Assembly (NCBI GenBank): GCA_014523695.1
Contig: JAATVS010000283.1
Coordinates: 1 to 6,078, forward strand
Length of the DNA: 6,078 bases
Reading direction: 5' to 3'
From: Nitrososphaerales archaeon TH5895
Lineage (GTDB): Archaea > Thermoproteota > Nitrososphaeria > Nitrososphaerales > Nitrososphaeraceae
Shown here: positions 1 to 4,096 of the stretch, one piece after another
How the letters are laid out: each line of letters opens with the position of its first letter
Numbering within the stretch: the first letter of the stretch is position 1
Notes under the pieces: model-generated
The model's input: the letters and a program-made list of their open reading frames with translations, nothing else
Database searches by the model: none
Told to the model about the DNA's origin: nothing
Translations under genes and position numbers: made by a program

Positions 1-1
1 C

Positions 2-295
2 ATTACTGTACCTGATGGAGATTTTTCAGTTGAATACCTCTTCCCAGACGACGGTACTCACCAGGTAATAACTAGAGTAGACAAAGGCGCTGCTGTACAA
101 GTTCTTGCCTCATTCAATGTATTCGTTCCTCATCAAGCTCCACCAAGCCTCCTAAATCCATTTCCAAATGCTTCTGCAAGTGAAATAGAGTCTATTACAA
201 GGGTCCTTACTATAGTTATTTCATTTGCGATAATAATTGTTGTCGTAATTATGTTGAGAAAAGGGAAGAAAAAGAAAAGGAAAGAAAGTTTATGA
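2..295 (+). CDS. C-terminal part of a membrane-anchored extracytoplasmic beta-domain protein (5' end outside window)
   Basis: The reading frame is open from the first bases and ends at TGA 293-295, giving the last 97 residues of a longer protein. Residues 1-42 (local numbering) are a run of alternating hydrophobic strands with the segment DGDFSVEYLFPDDGTHQVIT, which looks like the end of an Ig-like or YtkA/FixH-like beta-sandwich. A Pro-rich linker follows (residues 43-60). Residues 68-85 form one hydrophobic transmembrane helix, followed by a very basic tail (RKGKKKKRKES). That order places the beta domain outside the cell and the Lys/Arg tail in the cytoplasm. The family is not recognised with certainty. 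The downstream gene also encodes a secreted beta-rich protein, so the two may share a surface role, but a spacer with its own promoter signals separates them. Confidence 0.8.
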   Translation: MTVPDGDFSVEYLFPDDGTHQVITRVDKGAAVQVLASFNVFVPHQAPPSLLNPFPNASASEIESITRVLTIVISFAIIIVVVIMLRKGKKKKRKESL

Positions 296-307
296 GTTTG
301 ACTATCT

Positions 308-324
308 CTTATAACTTTTTTTGG
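308..324 (+). terminator. Likely T-run terminator after the first gene
   Basis: A run of seven T (316-322) lies about 20 nt past the stop codon of the first gene. Archaeal RNA polymerase terminates efficiently at such T-tracts without needing a hairpin. A weak 6-bp inverted pair (CTTATA at 308, TATAAG at 343) flanks it but is too widely spaced to count as a classical stem. Confidence 0.4.
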
Positions 325-424
325 ATACCTGAAATCACACACTATAAGTGAAACTTAAAACTCAATTTGGTTGGCCTACTACGTACAGAAATTTTTATTG
401 AATACTTGGATAGTTAAATGATTC

Positions 425-440
425 GTAGTTTTGAAACTAC
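425..440. promoter_or_regulatory. Perfect 7-2-7 inverted repeat, candidate operator
   Basis: GTAGTTTTGAAACTAC has perfect 7-bp arms (425-431 and 434-440) around TG. It lies 38 bp upstream of the TATA-like box and 67 bp upstream of the next start codon. That is a plausible site for a dimeric helix-turn-helix regulator acting on the secreted protein gene. No regulator gene is visible in the window, so the role is inferred from position and symmetry only. The rest of the 296-506 spacer shows no other gene. Confidence 0.35.
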
Positions 441-477
441 AAGGTCCAGCTAATGTTCGAGAGATGTACCAACTTCC

Positions 478-485
478 TTAAATAA
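478..485 (+). promoter_or_regulatory. TATA-like box of a leaderless promoter
   Basis: TTAAATAA is centred about 25 nt upstream of the ATG at 507, the usual archaeal distance from TATA box to transcription start. No Shine-Dalgarno sequence precedes the ATG (the bases are TAATCTGAAAG). The mRNA probably starts at or within a few bases of the initiation codon. Confidence 0.5.
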
Positions 486-506
486 TCCAATAGAGTAATC
501 TGAAAG

Positions 507-1151
507 ATGAAAAATAGGAACCTTGTACTGTATTCTGTCGTGAGTACCAGTATGGTACTCATTCTTGTGTCAATAGGGATAGATTCCGTATCTGCGCACG
601 AAAGGAGACTTTATACAATAGGAGATCAAGACTATCTGTTTGTTGTGGGTTCAATGAATGAACCAGTTTATGTTGATGATAGATCTGGTGTTGTCGCTAC
701 CGTCTCGTCTCCAGATCCAACAGATCCAATGAATTCTCAAGCAAATGGAACTAGGCCAGTTGAAGGATTGACACTGAAGGCAGATGTTTCTGCTGGTGGT
801 AAAAATATGACGCTAGATCTAGAACCTACATTTGGAGAGGTAGGAAGCTATGAAGCAGTTTTCTATCCCACTATAGCCACTACATATAACTATACTGTGT
901 ATGGAGATATTAATGGTATTACATTCCGCGATACATTTACATGTAGACCCACTGGAGAATCTGAACCTGCTCAAGACAATTCCACAGTAACTATCTCAGA
1001 AGGTGTTACTAGAATAGGTCAATCAGGAGGTTTTGGATGCATTGAGTCCAGAGGTGACCTATCATTCCCTGAACAGTATGTATCTAACTACGAACTCCAG
1101 CAGATGATAAATGATTTTCGAGGATCATCCAATCTAACATCCTCTCCCTAG
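507..1151 (+). CDS. Secreted, probably glycosylated beta-rich protein of unknown function
   Basis: A 214-residue protein. Residues 1-30 are a signal peptide: a short basic start (MKNRNLV), a hydrophobic core, and VSA at 28-30 before the predicted cleavage, so the mature chain would begin with His31 (HERRLYTIGDQDYLF). The mature part is rich in beta strands and holds five N-x-S/T sequons (NGT, NMT, NYT, NST, NLT), suggesting surface N-glycosylation. Cys146 and Cys178 are the only cysteines and could form a disulfide. There is no transmembrane helix or obvious anchor after the signal peptide. I associate this protein type with thaumarchaea, where it is usually called hypothetical; its topology resembles CopC/YtkA-like beta-sandwiches, but that is inference. 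The ATG fits both the signal peptide and the upstream TATA-like box. The gene stands alone, with a T-run terminator just downstream. Confidence 0.88.
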   Translation: MKNRNLVLYSVVSTSMVLILVSIGIDSVSAHERRLYTIGDQDYLFVVGSMNEPVYVDDRSGVVATVSSPDPTDPMNSQANGTRPVEGLTLKADVSAGGKNMTLDLEPTFGEVGSYEAVFYPTIATTYNYTVYGDINGITFRDTFTCRPTGESEPAQDNSTVTISEGVTRIGQSGGFGCIESRGDLSFPEQYVSNYELQQMINDFRGSSNLTSSP

Positions 1152-1162
1152 ATTAATCCTAA

Positions 1163-1186
1163 ATTCTTTTTTTTATTTCTTTATAT
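1163..1186 (+). terminator. T-rich transcription terminator
   Basis: Eight T (1167-1174) followed by further T-rich sequence begin about 12 nt after the stop codon of the secreted protein gene. This is a typical archaeal T-tract terminator with no strong stem. Confidence 0.55.
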
Positions 1187-1300
1187 CTACCTCCAGATTC
1201 TGTAGAAGCTTCTGTTTGCCATTCTAGTTCTAACAATTGATATTATAGGATGATACCAGTGGGTCAAGCCGATCATTATGATAAAAGATAGCTGCGCGCA

Positions 1301-1338
1301 CGAAATATTTTTCGCCAAATTTTTTCTCGTTTTTTGGA
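1301..1338 (+). other. Small hairpins with T-tracts in the 1152-1401 spacer
   Basis: CGAAA (1301-1305), loop TATT, TTTCG (1310-1314) makes a perfect 5-bp stem. Immediately after it CCAAA (1315-1319) can pair with TTTGG (1334-1338), enclosing two T6 runs (1320-1325 and 1330-1335). This could terminate leftward read-in from the secreted protein gene or end a small untranslated RNA. I see no ORF or tRNA in the 250-bp spacer. Confidence 0.25.
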
Positions 1339-1352
1339 TATAATATACAATT

Positions 1353-1372
1353 CTTATCGATAATAGGATAAG
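1353..1372. promoter_or_regulatory. Inverted repeat abutting the TATA box, candidate operator
   Basis: CTTATC (1353-1358) and GATAAG (1367-1372) are perfect inverted arms separated by 8 bp. The right arm touches the TATA-like box at 1373-1380, where TFB and TBP would bind. A repressor bound here would block the preinitiation complex, so this is a reasonable operator candidate for the oxidoreductase genes. The evidence is symmetry and position only. Confidence 0.35.
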
Positions 1373-1380
1373 CTTTTATT
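1373..1380 (+). promoter_or_regulatory. TATA-like box for the TTR-like/GMC transcript
   Basis: CTTTTATT is centred about 25 nt upstream of the ATG at 1402, and no Shine-Dalgarno sequence lies between, so a leaderless mRNA is likely. A second T-rich element at 1384-1392 would place the start inside the gene and is less likely. Confidence 0.5.
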
Positions 1381-1401
1381 CTGCTTTTATTATTACGATC
1401 T

Positions 1402-1719
1402 ATGTCCTACGAAATCAAAGGAAAACTCGTTGATCCAACTTCGTCAAAAACATTATCGAACTATGTAATAAAGGCATTTGATCGGGATCCCTTTCCAGGT
1501 TCAATAGACGATGATGAATTAGGAAAAGCTGTTACCTTGGATGACGGTTCATTTAGGATTAAATTTGAACCATCGGATTTTCGAGAGATTTTGGAAATTG
1601 GCGATCCTCAACTTTATTTCAAAATCTACGATTTGGATGGCACCTTAATACATACTACTGATGTCGTAACCCCCCCCTTATACTCCATGCACAGATCCAT
1701 CAGAAGTGAACGAGTGTGA
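1402..1719 (+). CDS. Transthyretin/carboxypeptidase-regulatory-like beta-sandwich domain; probably the N-terminal part of the GMC protein
   Basis: A 105-residue ORF from ATG 1402, which fits the leaderless TATA spacing, to TGA 1717-1719. Residues 3-90 have the pattern of a small prealbumin-like domain: an opening strand IKGKLVDP, then NYVIKAFDRD, an acidic stretch, LGKAVTLDDGSFRIKF, and QLYFKIYDLDGTLIHTT. Bacterial relatives of this pattern occur alone or attached to enzymes and are thought to bind partners or substrates; no catalytic residues are evident. After the C8 run at 1670-1677 the ORF reads LYSMHRSIRSERV, which looks non-native. The next frame reads PYTPCTDPSEVNECE straight into the FAD-binding motif of the downstream ORF. 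Removing one C from the run fuses the two in frame. The ORF overlaps the GMC ORF by 14 nt. Confidence 0.75.
   Translation: MSYEIKGKLVDPTSSKTLSNYVIKAFDRDPFPGSIDDDELGKAVTLDDGSFRIKFEPSDFREILEIGDPQLYFKIYDLDGTLIHTTDVVTPPLYSMHRSIRSERV
1670..1677 (+). repeat. C8 homopolymer at a reading-frame junction
   Basis: Eight consecutive C occur in an otherwise AT-rich region, exactly where the frame of the TTR-like domain would need to change to enter the GMC frame. With seven C the codons read through as Val-Thr-Pro-Pro-Tyr-Thr-Pro-Cys and the two domains become one protein. Possible explanations are a sequencing or assembly miscount, a true indel, slippage during transcription or translation, or a phase-variable tract. 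Confidence 0.8.
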
Positions 1720-3880
1720 AACGGTAGTCATAGGCTCAGGTTTCGGAGGCACAATTACCTCTTTATCTTTAGTAAACAAATACGTTGACGAGGCAATAAG
1801 TAACCCCAGCAATAAAAAGAAAATAGTGATTCTTGAAAGAGGACAGTGGTGGGTCAGCCATGAATTACCTTTGAGCCCTAGCTCTCATGAACTGAATGAA
1901 AAACCAACGCCGAAAACAGGTATAAGAGAATTTCTGGAATCTAAGAATTTACCATATAATACATGGCCATATCCAGATAACATAAGTGGTCTATCTCAAA
2001 TGGTAAACAATCTTCATAACAGCAACAATAGACGTGGACTATTAAATTATAGAATCTCTCCTAAAGTCCATACGCTAACAGCCAGTGGAGTTGGTGGAGG
2101 GTCATTAATATATACCAATGTTACTGAAGAACCATATCCAAGCGTAATTGACGCATGGGATACGAATCTGAATATAGGGATAAACTATGCAAACCTTGAA
2201 CCATTCTTTGAAATGGCTCGTGGATTCTTAGGAGTAAACAAGATTGTTACGAATTCATCTATGGGTGACGTTAAACTTCCAAGGTCTAAAGCATTTCATG
2301 ATGCTGCAAAAATAATGAAAGAAGAATTACCTCTGGGGACTATCACGAATAAGGAAACTTTTGATCCAAACTCAGGATTAAACGAAGACGTTTTTGCAGC
2401 CGATTTATCAATAACCGATATACCGTATAGAAAAGATGATTATTCTTTGTTTAATAAGAAAAATCCAATCTACGAACAGGTCCCGACATATCAGAATGTA
2501 AAGAGTCTGATAATTGGAAAACCTGAGTTGCAAGAGAAACTGGCTCTTTTTTTGAGGAAATATTTTGACGAACAAAACGCATGCCAACGACAAGGTAGGT
2601 GTGCTATTGGTTGTATTCCAGGTGCGCGTCATACAAATAACAAGAAATTATTTGATTACCTAAAAGATTCTAAAAAGAAAGAACATTTTGAAGTTAGAGC
2701 GCTGGTAGAGGTCTACGATATTGAGCCATTGATAGCATCTTCTCGTAAATATAAAATACACTATAGAGATTATGGTGCTAGAGACAAAAAAGAAATCTCT
2801 TCTTATTGGCCTGCAGGCTCACCATCATTTAAGCTTGAAGCTACATTGTTCAAGTATATCCCAGAAGGAAGAGCAAAAAGCATCAGTTGTAATACATTGA
2901 TTCTTGCAGCTGGGGCTCTAGGAAGCACAGAAATTTTACTAAAATCTATTTCTACCACACGCAATACTGGGGAGAAGCTTAATCTCAGTACTAGGCTAGG
3001 CAAAGGATATTCAACAAATGGTGATTTGTTGGGAATCGTTACTCCAACTAAAGACAATATCCGTGCAACAAGAGGACCCATGGTAACTTCTGCGATAAGA
3101 TTCAAAGTAGGTTCTAATTTTATATACACAATTGAGGATACTGGTATTCCAAAAATATTTGCAGGTCTATCTAACTTCTTGCCACAGGCCAGCTTATTTA
3201 GAGAATTACTTGTCTCCGTAGGCTCTCAATCAATTAATAATTTGGTAGACATCCTAACCAGACATCTTTCAGGAATATCATTGAGAACAGAAAGTTCAAT
3301 TGTAATTTCTGAAAGAGATCTCGACAAGACCCTAATACTTTCTGGAATGGGAACAGATACTTCTGACGGAGAAATTAAATTGATGGACAGCTGGAAAAAC
3401 AGAACAGATAGAGATATGAACGAATGGAACGTCATAAATGCTGACTTTGATATGAATAAGTTGGCACCCTTAATCGATAAAATACGAACGTCCATGAAAC
3501 GCATTGCAAAAGAAATAGGTGAGAAAGGTTCAGCCAGCTTTTCGACGCCTCTTTGGGATCCGGATCCAAATAATATAAATAGAAACATAACCGCAGTAGT
3601 CCATAATCTGGGTGGTTGTTCCATTGGAAAGGACAGGGATCATGGAGTGGTAAACAATTTTGGAAAGGTTTACAGAGGCAACGGAGCTTCAATGACAGAT
3701 ACATACGATGATCTTTATGTCGTCGATGGAGCAATTGTCCCATCTTCATTAGGCGTAAATCCATCATTAACTATATCCGCATTGGCATTTAGAATCGCAA
3801 AAGAAATGGTGCAGTCAATTGACTTTCTTCCAGTGGAAGAAGTGCCTATTGGCCTGGAGAAGATATACTTCTCTAAGTAG
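1706..3880 (+). CDS. GMC-family FAD-dependent oxidoreductase (cholesterol oxidase-like group) with a three-cysteine motif
   Basis: A 724-residue ORF from GTG 1706 to TAG 3878-3880. The dinucleotide-binding motif VVIGSGFGG (residues 7-15) opens the FAD domain, and Glu44 in ILERG is at the position expected to bind the FAD ribose. The second GMC signature is GVGGGSLIYTNV (128-139). Near the C-terminus, His633 in HNLGGC and Asn685 in GVNPSLTI match the catalytic His-Asn pair of cholesterol oxidases; GMC enzymes oxidise alcohols by hydride transfer to FAD. Cys293, Cys299 and Cys303 form C-x5-C-x3-C, the spacing of the [3Fe-4S] ligands in bacterial FAD glucose dehydrogenase. No signal peptide is seen. 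GTG 1706 is the only start possible between the in-frame TAA at 1667 and the FAD motif and has no Shine-Dalgarno, so either coupling to, or fusion with, the upstream domain is likely. Substrate unknown. Confidence 0.9.
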   Translation: MNECETVVIGSGFGGTITSLSLVNKYVDEAISNPSNKKKIVILERGQWWVSHELPLSPSSHELNEKPTPKTGIREFLESKNLPYNTWPYPDNISGLSQMVNNLHNSNNRRGLLNYRISPKVHTLTASGVGGGSLIYTNVTEEPYPSVIDAWDTNLNIGINYANLEPFFEMARGFLGVNKIVTNSSMGDVKLPRSKAFHDAAKIMKEELPLGTITNKETFDPNSGLNEDVFAADLSITDIPYRKDDYSLFNKKNPIYEQVPTYQNVKSLIIGKPELQEKLALFLRKYFDEQNACQRQGRCAIGCIPGARHTNNKKLFDYLKDSKKKEHFEVRALVEVYDIEPLIASSRKYKIHYRDYGARDKKEISSYWPAGSPSFKLEATLFKYIPEGRAKSISCNTLILAAGALGSTEILLKSISTTRNTGEKLNLSTRLGKGYSTNGDLLGIVTPTKDNIRATRGPMVTSAIRFKVGSNFIYTIEDTGIPKIFAGLSNFLPQASLFRELLVSVGSQSINNLVDILTRHLSGISLRTESSIVISERDLDKTLILSGMGTDTSDGEIKLMDSWKNRTDRDMNEWNVINADFDMNKLAPLIDKIRTSMKRIAKEIGEKGSASFSTPLWDPDPNNINRNITAVVHNLGGCSIGKDRDHGVVNNFGKVYRGNGASMTDTYDDLYVVDGAIVPSSLGVNPSLTISALAFRIAKEMVQSIDFLPVEEVPIGLEKIYFSK

Positions 3881-4043
3881 CCTCCATTTGTCGAGATAAT
3901 AGCGTTGAGTAGTTCTGTAGGACAGAGCATTTTGAGTCGACCAGGCTCGACACCAGTGTACTCATTCCACTCCAGTCTAGCATGCATGCTTTGAGGTGAC
4001 TAGAAAATGTTAAGAGGAACTTGGCCTAGTACTGTATCCAAAC
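3881..4043 (+). other. Spacer between the GMC and LodA-like genes
   Basis: This 163-bp stretch has no T-run terminator, so read-through from the GMC gene into the LodA-like gene is plausible. It holds a small 5-bp hairpin (GTCGA 3936-3940, TCGAC 3947-3951), a 12-bp palindrome and a Shine-Dalgarno-like GAGGTGA (3993-3999). No convincing TATA box is found at the right distance from ATG 4044; AAAATGTTAA (4004-4013) is at best weak. Confidence 0.5.
3979..3990. promoter_or_regulatory. 12-bp perfect palindrome AGCATGCATGCT
   Basis: AGCATGCATGCT reads the same on both strands and lies 53 bp upstream of the LodA-like start codon and just before the Shine-Dalgarno-like sequence. It may be a regulator site or a short RNA hairpin; the self-overlapping ATGCAT core could also be chance. 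Confidence 0.25.
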
Positions 4044-4096
4044 ATGGTTACTATATACAAAATTCATCCCGCAATTGGCATTGCCCGTGTAGGTAA
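4007..4096 (+). CDS. Possible 29-codon upstream ORF overlapping the LodA-like start
   Basis: GAGGTGA at 3993-3999, a perfect 7-base match to the archaeal Shine-Dalgarno core, sits 7 nt before ATG 4007. The ORF from this ATG encodes MLRGTWPSTVSKHGYYIQN and ends at TAA 4094-4096, 53 nt into the LodA-like gene in a different frame. It may be a regulatory upstream ORF, a trace of the original start of the transferred gene followed by a shift, or chance. The peptide resembles nothing I recognise. Confidence 0.2.
   Translation: MLRGTWPSTVSKHGYYIQNSSRNWHCPCR

Noticed and set aside
1204..1213. 10-bp palindrome AGAAGCTTCT in the spacer
   Set aside because: It is short, far from any start codon, and such palindromes are expected by chance; no further symmetry supports it.
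1240..1300. Possible box C/D small RNA (ATGATA-like elements)
   Set aside because: The C-box matches are imperfect and no CTGA D-box is found at a suitable distance.
2408..3987. Minus-strand ORFs opposite the GMC gene and the following spacer, and a 69-codon minus ORF at 133-342
   Set aside because: They lie antisense to well supported coding frames, lack promoters or ribosome sites, and give low-complexity or nonsensical translations.
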